NCBI RefSeq assembly: GCF_027886425.1
Contig: NZ_CP115671.1
Span: forward strand, 2,976,001 to 3,040,000
DNA from: Brevundimonas vesicularis
GTDB taxonomy: Bacteria > Pseudomonadota > Alphaproteobacteria > Caulobacterales > Caulobacteraceae
Direction of reading: 5' to 3'
DNA: 64,000 nucleotides
This document shows positions 1 to 9,807 of the stretch, piece by piece (position 1 is the first letter of the stretch; each line of letters starts with the position of its first letter). The notes beneath the pieces were generated by a model. The model was given only the letters and a program-made list of their open reading frames with translations. It was not told the origin of the DNA and searched no databases. The position numbers were made by a program, and so were the translations under genes.

Positions 1-73
1 ACAGGCGAGGCAGCGGCTCCAGCGGCGTCGGCAGATGGGCCAGGCGGATGCGGGCGAAACGGGCGAGATGCAT
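1..73 (-). CDS. D-cysteine desulfhydrase-like PLP enzyme, N-terminal fragment
   Basis: Only the first 24 codons lie in the window; the gene runs off its left edge. The start is the ATG whose complement is at 71-73. The peptide begins MHLARFARIRLAHLPTPLEP, which resembles the opening of the D-cysteine desulfhydrase / ACC deaminase family (fold-type II PLP enzymes that deaminate D-cysteine to pyruvate, sulfide and ammonia). The LxHLPTPLEP stretch is the family's usual N-terminal substrate-lid region. No catalytic residue is visible, so the call rests on this short similarity alone. A related tryptophan-synthase-beta-like enzyme cannot be excluded. Confidence 0.5.
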   Translation of the reverse strand, partial: MHLARFARIRLAHLPTPLEPLPRL

Positions 74-180
74 GGGACGGTTTCCTGTTCGACGTCTTGA
101 TAGCCCGCGCCCGTGACATTCAAAAGCGCCAGCCCAGCCCACCGGCCCAAGCCGCCCGCCCCTTCGCCCCGCCCTCGACC

Positions 181-711
181 TCAGCCCGGCGCGCCGGCCT
201 CGGCCACACGCGTCGGCGCAACGAAAGCGGCGTCGCACAGGGCCTGGGCGAAGGCGTGGGACGTGACCGCCTGCCGGTCCATCAGGGCGTCCAGCACCCC
301 GGCCCCCGCATCCACCGTCACGACCAGCGGATAACGCCCGACCACCTGACCGCCCTGCGCCGGATCGCGCAGTTCGGCGGTCGCCCGCATCCGGTGTTCG
401 GCGGGATCGCCGGCCAGAATGGCCAGGCGCGGCGCCCGGCTCAGCGCCTCGACATGGATGCTCAGGTTCAGCCGATGCCGGCCGCCGGCGCACAGCCCCA
501 TTTCGTTCAGCACCTCGTCGTTGAAGGTGTCGGCGAAGTCGTCCTCGGCATCCAGCCAGCCGGTCGTGGTCGTAACGCTGCCGATCCGCGCCTGCTCGGC
601 CATGGCGGGCGACAGGGCCATCGGCTCGCCGCCGACCTCCACCGAGGCGCAGGCCATCAATCCCGCGCACGCCAGAAACGCCAGGATGGCGGTCGTCTTG
701 ATCTGTTTCAT
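181..711 (-). CDS. small predicted lipoprotein
   Basis: 176 residues. The start is the ATG at 711, preceded by a purine-rich GAGGGA ribosome binding site; a longer upstream reading frame is a composition artefact. It begins MKQIKTTAILAFLACAGLMA followed by C21, a signal peptide with an acceptable lipobox (L-M-A-C), so the mature protein is probably lipidated in the inner or outer membrane. The rest is soluble, with two further cysteines (one in MGLCAGG, one in ALCDAAF) that could form a disulfide. I recognise no domain. It is transcribed away from the 823 gene, and an 11-bp direct repeat at 754-769 lies upstream, like those found before other envelope genes here. Function unknown. Confidence 0.75.
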   Translation of the reverse strand: MKQIKTTAILAFLACAGLMACASVEVGGEPMALSPAMAEQARIGSVTTTTGWLDAEDDFADTFNDEVLNEMGLCAGGRHRLNLSIHVEALSRAPRLAILAGDPAEHRMRATAELRDPAQGGQVVGRYPLVVTVDAGAGVLDALMDRQAVTSHAFAQALCDAAFVAPTRVAEAGAPG

Positions 712-753
712 CGTTCCCTCTCCCTCGATGACGCGACTAAGCTTGGCTGCGAA

Positions 754-769
754 TGAACGCCGCCTGAAC
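754..769. promoter_or_regulatory. OmpR-type direct repeat TGAAC-N6-TGAAC
   Basis: TGAAC at 754-758 and TGAAC at 765-769 are 11 bp apart, about one helical turn, about 43 bp upstream of the lipoprotein start. Similar spacing occurs at 13035, 13133 and 42655, each before a secreted-protein gene or the FeuPQ-like operon. That it is a response-regulator site is inference. Confidence 0.4.
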
Positions 770-822
770 GCCGTTCGACAAGCGGTCCGGAGCCAAAGCC
801 GACGTCCAAGCGTTGCCGCCGC

Positions 823-1653
823 ATGACCGCCGCCGCGCCACCCTTGGATCTGCAACGCGAGCGCGCCTATGTCCGCGATCTGGGCCGCGCCTTCGCCGGC
901 GCCCTGGTGTTCAACATCCCGCTGTTGATGACGATGGAGATGTGGGCGCAGGGCGTGATCATGGACCGCTGGTTGCTGCTGACCTTCATCGTCGCCGGCC
1001 TGCCGCTGCTTTACGGCCTGGCCTATTACGCCGGCTTCTCCAAGCGGCGCGGGCCGGTCAACGATGCGCTGGACACCGCCGTGGCCCTGGCCGTCGGCTT
1101 CATCACCGCCTCTGTGCTGCTGATCCTGTTCGGCGTCGTCGAATGGGACGCGCCGCCGCGCGAGGGCCTGGGCATGGTCGCGCTTCAGGCCATTCCCGGC
1201 GCCATGGGCGCGCTTCTGGCCCGGCGTCAGCTCAGCGGCGACGGCGGGGGAGACACGGATGAGGATCAGGCCTCCTATTTCGGCGAACTGTTCCTGATGG
1301 CGGCCGGCGCCCTGTTCTTCGCCCTGAACGTGGCTCCTACCGAGGAGATGATCCTGATCGCCTACAAGGCGACGCCCGCCCACATCCTGGCCCTGATCGC
1401 CGTCTCCATCCTTCTGCTCCACCTGATCGTCTTCAAGGCGGGCTTCGCCGGCCAGGAAGAGGCCGATCATCCGATCAAGGCCTTCCTGCATTTCACCCTG
1501 CCCGGCTATGCCATCGCCCTGGCCGTCAGCCTGTTCACCCTATTCCTGTTCGGGCGCACCGACGGCCATGCCGTCGCCGGCGTGGTCCAGACCATGGTCG
1601 TCCTGGGCTTCCCCGCCGCCATCGGCGCCGCCGCCGCCCGTCTGTTGGTCTGA
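823..1653 (+). CDS. TIGR02587-family integral membrane protein
   Basis: 276 residues with about seven hydrophobic helices (for example around residues 27-50, 55-70, 85-110, 150-170, 185-205 and 225-270) separated by short loops. Sequence and pairing with the next gene match the uncharacterised TIGR02587 (DUF2391) membrane family, which is regularly followed by a TIGR02588 protein. No catalytic motif is visible. The central stretch PTEEMILIAYK is the most distinctive conserved-looking segment. The gap to the next gene is 4 nt, so the two are surely co-transcribed and may form a complex. Function unknown. Confidence 0.75.
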   Translation: MTAAAPPLDLQRERAYVRDLGRAFAGALVFNIPLLMTMEMWAQGVIMDRWLLLTFIVAGLPLLYGLAYYAGFSKRRGPVNDALDTAVALAVGFITASVLLILFGVVEWDAPPREGLGMVALQAIPGAMGALLARRQLSGDGGGDTDEDQASYFGELFLMAAGALFFALNVAPTEEMILIAYKATPAHILALIAVSILLLHLIVFKAGFAGQEEADHPIKAFLHFTLPGYAIALAVSLFTLFLFGRTDGHAVAGVVQTMVVLGFPAAIGAAAARLLV

Positions 1654-1657
1654 CCCC

Positions 1658-2035
1658 ATGCCCACGAAGAAGAAGCCCGCCGCGTCGACCCGCCCTCTGT
1701 TGCAATGGGGCATGGCCTTGCTCGGCGCCGTCATCACCCTGACCGCCATCGGCATCGTGGTGTGGGAGGCGCTCCAGCCCACGGCCCCGCCCGCGCTCAG
1801 CGCCCGCATCATCGCCGTGGACGTCACCGCCGCAGGCCAGGTCGCGACCGTCCGTGTCCAGAACGACGGCGACGACACCGCCGCCGCCGTGGACATCGAA
1901 GGGGTTCTGGGCGACCAGACCGCGACCGCCAGCCTGGACTACGTCCCCGGCCACGGCCACGCCAAGGCCTACCTCCGCTTCGACACCGATCCGCGCGCGG
2001 CGGCCGTCTCGGTCAAGGGCTGGTCGGCGCCCTAG
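1658..2035 (+). CDS. TIGR02588-family membrane-anchored protein
   Basis: 125 residues. The ATG at 1658 is chosen because it follows the previous stop by 4 nt and gives a classic basic start MPTKKKPAASTRP followed by one transmembrane helix (about residues 18-38). The C-terminal 85 residues are a beta-rich periplasmic domain (RIIAVDVTAAGQVATVRVQN), typical of TIGR02588 partners of TIGR02587 membrane proteins. The domain looks like an immunoglobulin-type or CARDB-like fold, but that is only an impression. Role unknown; it probably works with the preceding membrane protein. Confidence 0.7.
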   Translation: MPTKKKPAASTRPLLQWGMALLGAVITLTAIGIVVWEALQPTAPPALSARIIAVDVTAAGQVATVRVQNDGDDTAAAVDIEGVLGDQTATASLDYVPGHGHAKAYLRFDTDPRAAAVSVKGWSAP

Positions 2036-2042
2036 AGGGCGC

Positions 2043-2450
2043 TCACGCCGCCTGGGCCAGCACCGCGTCCTGCATCCGCTCGACCGTCTGCTGGGGCGCG
2101 CCGGCGCCGTCCACCGTGGCCCGCAGCGTCTCTTCCAGCGCCGGGGTCACGCGCACGCTGGCCATGGCCCAGCCGGAAAAGCCGCGCGCCGGGATCAGCT
2201 TGCGCTCGATCACCACCACCTCGTCATGACGCGGATCGCCCGCCAGGCGCGTCATCAGCCGGTCCAGATCCTGCGCCGCCCCCTCCAGCACCTGCAGGAA
2301 CCGCCCGTCGTGGATCAGCAGCGCCCCGGTCAGGTCGTCGCGTGCATTGTTCCGCTGCGACGTGGCCAGGATGTCCACCTGCATCAGCAGGCTGTCGGCA
2401 TTGCCCCGCGCGCGGCTGGTGTAGAGGACGCGTTCCAGGTTCAGGCTCAT
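2043..2450 (-). CDS. BLUF-domain blue-light photoreceptor, stand-alone
   Basis: 135 residues. The first about 95 form a BLUF domain, which binds FAD and senses blue light by a hydrogen-bond switch. The key residues are visible: Y10 in LYTSRA, N34 or N35, Q53 in FLQVLEG, then GDPRH (71-75) and W94-x-M96. The remaining about 40 residues are a short helical cap, as in single-domain BLUF proteins of the PixD/BlrB type, and there is no EAL, GGDEF or kinase output. Signalling is therefore probably by protein-protein contact, but no obvious partner is adjacent: the next gene on this strand is the lipoprotein far away, and thiC is divergent. Confidence 0.92.
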   Translation of the reverse strand: MSLNLERVLYTSRARGNADSLLMQVDILATSQRNNARDDLTGALLIHDGRFLQVLEGAAQDLDRLMTRLAGDPRHDEVVVIERKLIPARGFSGWAMASVRVTPALEETLRATVDGAGAPQQTVERMQDAVLAQAA

Positions 2451-2587
2451 ATCCTCGTTTCACTCCGCCGACGCCGGCGTCCGGCCCAAGCTTTGCGCAT
2501 AGCCCAATAAATCCGCCGCGCCTACAACGACTTATGTGCGGTTTCGGACAACTCGACATCCGCCGCGACGCGGGTTAGCCTGCAGGC

Positions 2588-4664
<2,077 letters not shown>

Positions 4665-4714
4665 GGGCTACACAATCGGTGGTCGTAGGCTTAGGCTTAC
4701 CTCTAGGAGGGCCA

Positions 4715-5689
4715 ATGAGAAACGACCAACGACAGTTTCAAGTCTATGATCTAGAAATCGCCGTCACCAAAAAGGGTGCTTCGGTGCCGAACATGCAGGC
4801 CGTTATGGATGCGTGGCAAAGGCGATACGCGGCGGGGCAGCTCCATTCGATCCGAGGTCGAACAGCGACACTTGTAATCGGCGGGATCAATGTAGATCAA
4901 GCCGCACAGACTGCTACGATTTTAGTACGTCTGTCAGATCAGATGGCGCCAAACAGCGTTTATTCAAACCCTGCAATGGGCGGTTTTAATGAACACTTGA
5001 AAGCAGCGCAGGAGGGGGCTGATTTCGGCTGCCACGTGTTGCTTTCCACCGCCCCAGAAGCTGGCTCACCAAACGTGTACACATGTGCCGTTGAGAAAGT
5101 AACTGGCCTCGCAGCCAGCCTCGTCCAGAGAATGCTCTCGAAGCTTCTGCACTACGAGTATCGTCAGAATCCCTCATTCTATCAGTACCCTCACCCGGGC
5201 GGCGGACGAGATGCGGCAGGAAACCCTCGAGTAGAGCGCTGTCGCCCGCATATCGAAATGCGCGGCCGCCCCTCGGAGACGCTCATTGACGACATCAATC
5301 GAGGCCAACTGACAGGAGTGTCCTTGGTCAAGGCTGAACAGGTTGCACCGATCGCGGGCGCTGCATTTCTCAGCAAGAAAAAAACCGAGCTTCAACTTTC
5401 GATTGACCACAACAACATGCCGGCCAACTTGTGGAATGGTCTTGTTACCGCACTTCGTCGCAACTCGCAGGCCTACGACTCAGCGAAAGTCTCCTACAAG
5501 GTGCCTGGCGTGAGCCGTACGGTCACTGTTGAGCTCGACGCTAGCACCGGCCAGCCGCTCGCAGATCTCTACGTCGAAGCTTTTGAGATTTCGAACCTGC
5601 GACCGATTCTGGCGCAGTCGTCACGCACGATCGTTCCCCATCTTGTTCAGGCTGCAATGCCGCAAGTTATCGCAAGGCGGACGATCTGA
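4715..5689 (+). CDS. unrecognised soluble protein, first gene of an AT-rich two-gene module
   Basis: 324 residues. The start is the ATG at 4715, with a strong AGGAGGG site at 4705-4711. I recognise no family. No membrane segment or signal peptide is seen. The first about 110 residues look like mixed alpha/beta (QVYDLEIAVTKK, RTATLVIGGINV, AATILVRLSD). A central part is rich in H, Y and R (LLHYEYRQNPSFYQYPHPGG), and a C-terminal beta-rich part includes KTELQLSIDHNN. Codon use and base composition are much more AT-rich than the flanking housekeeping genes, which suggests horizontal transfer. Its TGA stop overlaps the ATG of the next gene (TGATG), so the products are probably translationally coupled. 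The size and the membrane partner recall two-gene phage-defence modules such as Kiwa, but the order is reversed and I see no proven homology. Confidence 0.7.
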   Translation: MRNDQRQFQVYDLEIAVTKKGASVPNMQAVMDAWQRRYAAGQLHSIRGRTATLVIGGINVDQAAQTATILVRLSDQMAPNSVYSNPAMGGFNEHLKAAQEGADFGCHVLLSTAPEAGSPNVYTCAVEKVTGLAASLVQRMLSKLLHYEYRQNPSFYQYPHPGGGRDAAGNPRVERCRPHIEMRGRPSETLIDDINRGQLTGVSLVKAEQVAPIAGAAFLSKKKTELQLSIDHNNMPANLWNGLVTALRRNSQAYDSAKVSYKVPGVSRTVTVELDASTGQPLADLYVEAFEISNLRPILAQSSRTIVPHLVQAAMPQVIARRTI

Positions 5690-6288
5690 TGGCACAAACC
5701 ATCTCTTATGAACTTACCCGCGCTTGGGCTTATAGGCGCATTTCTCATCGCAGGATGTGGATTTACACACGCGCGCTGCCTTTGGTTTTAACGACCGTGG
5801 TTGGTTTCCTGTGGCTGGCACTTCCTGAAAAGCCAAACCTTGTAGGAGGACAAAGCATTTCGTCCTCAGCGCTTGCAATAATAGCTACCCTTCCAGGCTT
5901 CTATTTCGCCGGGCTAGCGGCTGTGGCCACTTTCGGTGGATCAGGCATGGACAAAATAATGCCCGCCCCCGCACCAACGCTGAAGACGGCCGTGAGCAAC
6001 GGAATAATAGACAATGAACTTTCAAATAGGCAATTTTTGTCTTATTTATTTTCATATCTAGTATTTGTATCATTTGTTTTATGCATAATTCTTCTTATTT
6101 TCTCAAATTTTGGTCAATCGATTGAATTGCTAAGGAAATCTGCTGAGTCTATTGAAACTTATGGAAAAGTGGGTTGGTTATTTCTTTCGGCAGCAACATC
6201 CTTGGCGGTTCTGAGCCTCGCAGCCTCAATGATAATCTCCACTCTCCACGCTGTATTTTTTCTGACCGAGAAAATCCATCAGCCGTAG
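5689..6288 (+). CDS. unrecognised four-helix membrane protein, second gene of the AT-rich module
   Basis: 199 residues. It has four predicted transmembrane helices (about 25-46, 58-83, 115-140 and 160-192), a basic N-terminal cytoplasmic segment (RAWAYRRISHRR) and a charged cytoplasmic-looking loop between helices 2 and 3 (about residues 84-114). The ATG overlaps the stop of the preceding gene by one base. The stretch 6000-6125 is extremely AT-rich for this chromosome, a clear sign of foreign origin. I do not recognise the family. A soluble sensor or effector paired with a small membrane protein is a frequent plan in anti-phage and toxin systems, so a membrane-acting defence role is a hypothesis only. 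Confidence 0.7.
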   Translation: MAQTISYELTRAWAYRRISHRRMWIYTRALPLVLTTVVGFLWLALPEKPNLVGGQSISSSALAIIATLPGFYFAGLAAVATFGGSGMDKIMPAPAPTLKTAVSNGIIDNELSNRQFLSYLFSYLVFVSFVLCIILLIFSNFGQSIELLRKSAESIETYGKVGWLFLSAATSLAVLSLAASMIISTLHAVFFLTEKIHQP

Positions 6289-6314
6289 GCGCGACTGCTG
6301 AGCGACCTTAAAGC

Positions 6315-6455
6315 ATGCCCACCCTCGTCCTCCTCGCCGGGCCGAACGGCGCCGGCAAGACCACCTTCATCAACCGCTTCCTACATCAGCGGGCGGAGGC
6401 GTTTCGGTTCGTGAACCCGGACGCGGTCTCCCTCTCCCGTTGGGAGAGGGCTTGA
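6315..6455 (+). pseudogene. zeta-toxin-like P-loop kinase, N-terminal fragment
   Basis: The frame starts at ATG 6315 with MPTLVLLAGPNGAGKTTFIN, containing a Walker A motif (GPNGAGKT, residues 9-16), followed by FRFVNPDAV. This is the opening of the zeta-toxin / AAA ATPase family of small kinases, normally about 190-250 residues. After about 38 residues the frame enters a palindromic repeat at 6430 and stops at 6453-6455. I found no remainder of the kinase downstream of the repeat. The gene therefore appears broken by the element or by the deletion that left it. It is probably non-functional. Confidence 0.7.
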
Positions 6456-6622
6456 GCGCCTGAGAGCCGTCAGGCGATCAGACTTGCGCGAAAGGGTGAG
6501 GGTCGGACCTCGCCGCAGACGCACGACCCTCACCCGTTGGCTGCTTCGCGCCGCCCTTCGGGTCAGCCGAGACGCATCGCTGGCGCTCTGCGGGCTTCAA
6601 ACCCTCTCCCAACGGGAGAGGG
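6430..6622. repeat. 193-bp MITE-like element with 21-bp terminal inverted repeats
   Basis: 6430-6450 and 6602-6622 are perfect reverse complements of each other (21 bp), and each is itself a hairpin (CCCTCTCCC, 3-nt loop, GGGAGAGGG). Inside, GGGTGAGGGTCG (6494-6505) and CGACCCTCACCC (6524-6535) form another perfect 12-bp inverted pair. There is no coding capacity. It ends the zeta-toxin fragment. The rest of the gap to 6786 holds no convincing gene. Confidence 0.8.
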
Positions 6623-6786
6623 AATGCACAGCTAGCCCCCCCCTACCTATGCACGACGTCCCGGCCCCGGCCGTTGAAATCCCTAGCCTTTCGCGAAATC
6701 GGCGGCCTCTACCCGATCACGCTGCGGGGCGGCCTTAGACTGGCGGCGCGTCCTGTGTCGGGCGCGGGCGACAGGCCGGGGATGGG

Positions 6787-7653
6787 ATGGACGACGACCA
6801 CAGCTATGACGACGGCGGGTTCGAGGGGCCGCGCGATCCGTTTTACGATGCGATGACCCAGCAGGCGCTGGATCAGATCCGCATCCTGCGCGAGGCGGGT
6901 CTGGAGCAGACGTATCGCGACGCCCTGCATCACGATTCCTCGCCCGAGGCCGAGGCGGCCTTCTGGCGCGCGCACGGCCTGCCGATGCATCTGTTGCGGC
7001 TGCCCGATCTGGTCACCTCGGACCCCGCCGCGCGCGCGGCCGACCGGGTGCAGAACCGGGGCTATCGCCGCCTGTCGAAAGAGGCGTGGGAGGCGGCGGG
7101 CACGGCCTATCTGGCCGGGTCCTCGGCCGAGGAGGTCAGCGCCGTCTATGGCATGGCGGTCAGCACCTTTCGCGCCCGCGCCAGGGACGAAGGCTGGCGG
7201 CGCGAGGATCAGCCCGATCCGCTGCGCGAGCCGATCGACCTGGAGGCCGAGACGGCCGACGGTTTGCCCGACTATGGGGCCATGGCGGCCCACGCCCTGG
7301 TGCGGCTGAACCGGGCGCTTCAGGCCGGGCGCGCGCTCGAGGCCGCGCGCTGGGTGCGGCTGCACGCCGACCTGATCCGGATGGCGGCCTCCCCGCCGCC
7401 GTCCCCGCCCGCGCCGCCGCCCGCCAAGCTCCCGCCCCAACCGAAGGAACCGGACCTGGGCGAACGCGCCGCCGCCGTCGCCGAACAGGTCGGCCTGATC
7501 GCCCGCGAGGCCTGCGCCCTCAAACGCGGCGATTACGCCGGCCGCGACGCCCTGATGGCCCGCCTCGAGGCGCTCGACGACCTGAAACCTGCCCCGACAT
7601 CAGACGAATTAGACGAAATAGACGGTGTTTTTGTCGCCCGACCGCCGGACTGA
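6787..7653 (+). CDS. hypothetical protein with helix-turn-helix segment
   Basis: 288 residues, starting at an ATG preceded by a G-rich region. The N-terminus is very acidic (MDDDHSYDDGGFEGPRD). Residues about 97-137 (SKEAWEAAGTAYLAGSSAEE, then VSAVYGMAVSTFRARARDEGWR) look like a helix-turn-helix of the kind seen in terminase-small-subunit or transposase-like proteins. A proline-rich linker (about residues 200-219) precedes a helical C-terminus. No enzyme motif is visible. DNA binding is plausible; the biological role is unknown. The gene ends 1 nt before a palindromic repeat, in a convergent arrangement with the DsbA-like gene. Confidence 0.65.
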   Translation: MDDDHSYDDGGFEGPRDPFYDAMTQQALDQIRILREAGLEQTYRDALHHDSSPEAEAAFWRAHGLPMHLLRLPDLVTSDPAARAADRVQNRGYRRLSKEAWEAAGTAYLAGSSAEEVSAVYGMAVSTFRARARDEGWRREDQPDPLREPIDLEAETADGLPDYGAMAAHALVRLNRALQAGRALEAARWVRLHADLIRMAASPPPSPPAPPPAKLPPQPKEPDLGERAAAVAEQVGLIAREACALKRGDYAGRDALMARLEALDDLKPAPTSDELDEIDGVFVARPPD

Positions 7654-7815
7654 CCGTCTCCTCCCCATCGCCTGCGATGGGGAGGGGGACCGCGCCCTTC
7701 GGGCGGGGTGGAGGGGCTCTTGAGGCCCTACAGACGTCGATTTTACAGAAGGAACCCCTCCGTCACGGCGCCAGGCGGCGCCGCGCCGCCTCTCCGCTGC
7801 GCAGGGAGGAGACGG
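7654..7815. repeat. 162-bp palindromic (REP/MITE-like) element between convergent genes
   Basis: CCGTCTCCTCCC at 7654-7665 and GGGAGGAGACGG at 7804-7815 are perfect 12-bp terminal inverted repeats. The left end also forms a 12-bp hairpin (7660-7671 with 7674-7685, 2-nt loop). It fills the space between two convergent stop codons almost exactly and may act as a bidirectional transcription end. Confidence 0.7.
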
Positions 7816-7816
7816 C

Positions 7817-8482
7817 CTAGACCTCCGACGCGATCTTGCGCAGGGCCTCTTCGAACACCGAGGCCGGCTGGCCGCCCGAGATCAGATATTTGCCCTCGAC
7901 CACCACGGCCGGGACCGAGGTGATGCCGCGCGCGCGCCACAGGTCTTCGGCCTGGCGCACGGCCTGGGCGCAGCGGCCCGAGGCCAGCACCTCGCCCGCC
8001 TCGGCCCGGTCCAGCCCGGCCTTTTCGGCGGCGGTGGTCAGGACGCCGGCGTCGGTCAGGTTCTTGTTCTCGGTGAAGTGGGCGGTGAAAAGCGCCTGCT
8101 TCAGGGCCTTCTGCCTGTCCGGCGCCGTCTCATGCGCCCAGTGCAGCAGCCGGTGGGCGTCGAAGGTGTTCCAGATGCGGCTGTCGTCGGTCATGCGCAT
8201 GTCGAAGCCCACCTCGCCCGCCCGCTCGCGGATCATGGCGCGGTTGGCGGCGGACTGCTCAGGCGACGCGCCGTATTTGCGGCCGATGTGTTCGACGATG
8301 TTCTCGCCCTCAGGCGCGATCTGGGGGTTCAGCTCGAACGGCTGAAAGGCGATGTCGGCGGCGATCCCCTCGTCCTTCAGCGCGTCCAGGGCCGTGTCCA
8401 GCCCGCCCAGCCCCACCACGCACCAAGGGCAGACGACGTCCGAGACGAAGTCGATCTTCAGGGTCTTGAGCGGAGCGTTCAT
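7817..8482 (-). CDS. DsbA-family thiol oxidoreductase (FrnE-like)
   Basis: 221 residues. The ATG at 8482 gives MNAPLKTLKIDFVSDVVCPW, with the thioredoxin-fold active site CPWC at residues 18-21. The all-alpha insertion and the C-terminal strand with cis-proline (ITSVPAVVVEGKYLISGGQP) are typical of the FrnE/2-hydroxychromene-2-carboxylate isomerase-like DsbA family. There is no signal peptide, so it is cytoplasmic, unlike classical DsbA. Such proteins act as disulfide oxidoreductases or chaperones in stress responses; the substrate cannot be told from sequence. It is transcribed in the same direction as the DUF1206 gene 66 bp upstream. Confidence 0.9.
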   Translation of the reverse strand: MNAPLKTLKIDFVSDVVCPWCVVGLGGLDTALDALKDEGIAADIAFQPFELNPQIAPEGENIVEHIGRKYGASPEQSAANRAMIRERAGEVGFDMRMTDDSRIWNTFDAHRLLHWAHETAPDRQKALKQALFTAHFTENKNLTDAGVLTTAAEKAGLDRAEAGEVLASGRCAQAVRQAEDLWRARGITSVPAVVVEGKYLISGGQPASVFEEALRKIASEV

Positions 8483-8548
8483 GGCGCGGCCTTCTGGAAC
8501 AGCGTGTGTTGCATAAGGATATGGCGACGCCGCGCCGCGCGACAAGTC

Positions 8549-9406
8549 TCAGCCCAGGCTCAAATCCCTGGGCGGGCGAATCCGGCGCCAGCGCGCCTCC
8601 ACGAAGGCGAAGGCGCCGAAGGCCATCAGCCCCGCCGCCGTCAGCCCCAGGATCCACGACCCGCCCGGCTGGGCCTCCAGCGCGTCCAGCGCCGCCGCCG
8701 TCGTCGTCACCTCGCCCGAGCGCGCATGCAGCCCCGCCAGAACCACGAACACACCCAAGGGCAGATAGGCGAACCCCCGCGCCGCATAGCCCGCTCGCGC
8801 CAACGCCGTCGCCGTGCCGCAGAAGGCCTTGGGGCAGGCCAGGGCGTCGTCGAAGTCGTCGCGGACGGCCCTGACGATATTGCCGACGCCGACGCCCAGC
8901 ACCACCAGCCCGGCCCCGATCAGCAGCACCTCTCCGAACGGCATCCCCAGCAGCATGGCCGCCTTCTCCTGATTCTCGGCCACGCTCTCGGCTTGGGCCG
9001 CCGAGGCGTTCGTCGCCTCGCCGAACTCGTCCAGATATTCGAACACCCCCGACGCCAGCACGCCATAGAACAGGCCGCTGACGGCCTGGCCCGCCCGCGT
9101 CGTCCAGCCCTTCAGATCGCTGCCCTCGTGATCCGCGTCGAACACCGCCTGCAACACCCGCCAGCCGACGAAGGCCCACAGGCCCAGCCCCAGCAGCACC
9201 AGCCAGACCTTGCCGAACGGCTGCTCAGCCAGCCAGCCCGCCGCCCCGCTGGTCCCCACCGCGTCGCCGATCCGGTCCGTCGCCGCCAGCAGGGTCAGCG
9301 CCCCGGCCGACAGGTAAACGAAGCCTCGCGCCCCATAGCCGACCCGCGCCGCCCATTCGATCAGGGTCGCCAGCGGCGGCAGGCGAAGGGTCTTGGCGGC
9401 GTTCAT
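8549..9406 (-). CDS. DUF1206 integral membrane protein
   Basis: 285 residues from the ATG at 9406, which has GGGAGA upstream; a GTG at 9418 is a weaker alternative. It consists of three repeats of a two-helix unit, each opening with a GYxARGxxYL-type motif (VGYGARGFVYLSAG near residue 22, TTRAGQAVSGLFYG near 100, AGYAARGFAYLPLG near 203). This six-helix, three-repeat pattern is diagnostic of DUF1206. A periplasmic or cytoplasmic loop around residues 115-145 is acidic. Function is unknown in all relatives; no partner is evident beyond the DsbA-like gene downstream. Confidence 0.88.
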   Translation of the reverse strand: MNAAKTLRLPPLATLIEWAARVGYGARGFVYLSAGALTLLAATDRIGDAVGTSGAAGWLAEQPFGKVWLVLLGLGLWAFVGWRVLQAVFDADHEGSDLKGWTTRAGQAVSGLFYGVLASGVFEYLDEFGEATNASAAQAESVAENQEKAAMLLGMPFGEVLLIGAGLVVLGVGVGNIVRAVRDDFDDALACPKAFCGTATALARAGYAARGFAYLPLGVFVVLAGLHARSGEVTTTAAALDALEAQPGGSWILGLTAAGLMAFGAFAFVEARWRRIRPPRDLSLG

Positions 9407-9470
9407 GATGTCTCCCACGTCAGGACGCCCTCAACGCGCCGGCCAAGGCAAAGGCTCCGCTTCGACCCTG

Positions 9471-9485
9471 TGTCGACATCCGACA
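9471..9485. promoter_or_regulatory. palindromic operator TGTCG-N5-CGACA (copy 1)
   Basis: TGTCG (9471-9475) and CGACA (9481-9485) form an inverted repeat 51 bp before the small gene at 9537. Flanking bases CTG on the left and GAC on the right are shared with copy 2 at 9808-9822 before the Crp/Fnr gene. Probably a binding site for that regulator (inferred). Confidence 0.5.
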
Positions 9486-9536
9486 GACACCGACGGGCGT
9501 ATGCCGCTACGGTTCGCGTCCTTGGGAGGCGTTCAG

Positions 9537-9719
9537 TTGAACATCTACGAGTTTCACTTCTTCGACGAGGCGGATCGCCGCCCCCTTCTCGACTTCTTCG
9601 ACGGGGTCGACGACGCATCGGCGTTGGAGGCGGCGAGAACGCAGCTGTTGCATCACGCCTCCTGCGCGGGTGTGGAGGTGCTGGAGGCCGGTCGTCTGGT
9701 CGGGCGCGTCACCCGTTGA
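9537..9719 (+). CDS. 60-residue conserved-looking small protein
   Basis: The start is TTG at 9537, chosen because GGGAGG (9524-9529) lies 7 nt upstream; an ATG at 9501 in frame has no such site. The protein starts MNIYEFHFFDEADRRPLLDF and ends with EVLEAGRLVGRVTR. It is acidic, soluble and probably alpha/beta, with no known domain that I recognise. Its promoter shares a TGTCG-N5-CGACA palindrome with the Crp/Fnr gene 125 bp downstream, so the two are probably co-regulated. Function unknown. Confidence 0.6.
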   Translation: MNIYEFHFFDEADRRPLLDFFDGVDDASALEAARTQLLHHASCAGVEVLEAGRLVGRVTR

Positions 9720-9807
9720 AGCTCGTTGGCGCTCTGCTCGCTGGCGTACACAACGCGATAAACACACGACTTTTCCCCAGAAAGCCGCGCGACATATAGC
9801 AACGCTG

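Noticed and set aside
4715..6288. Assigning the AT-rich pair outright to Kiwa
   Set aside because: Only size and membrane topology agree. The gene order is reversed and no sequence motif of KwaA or KwaB could be confirmed by eye.
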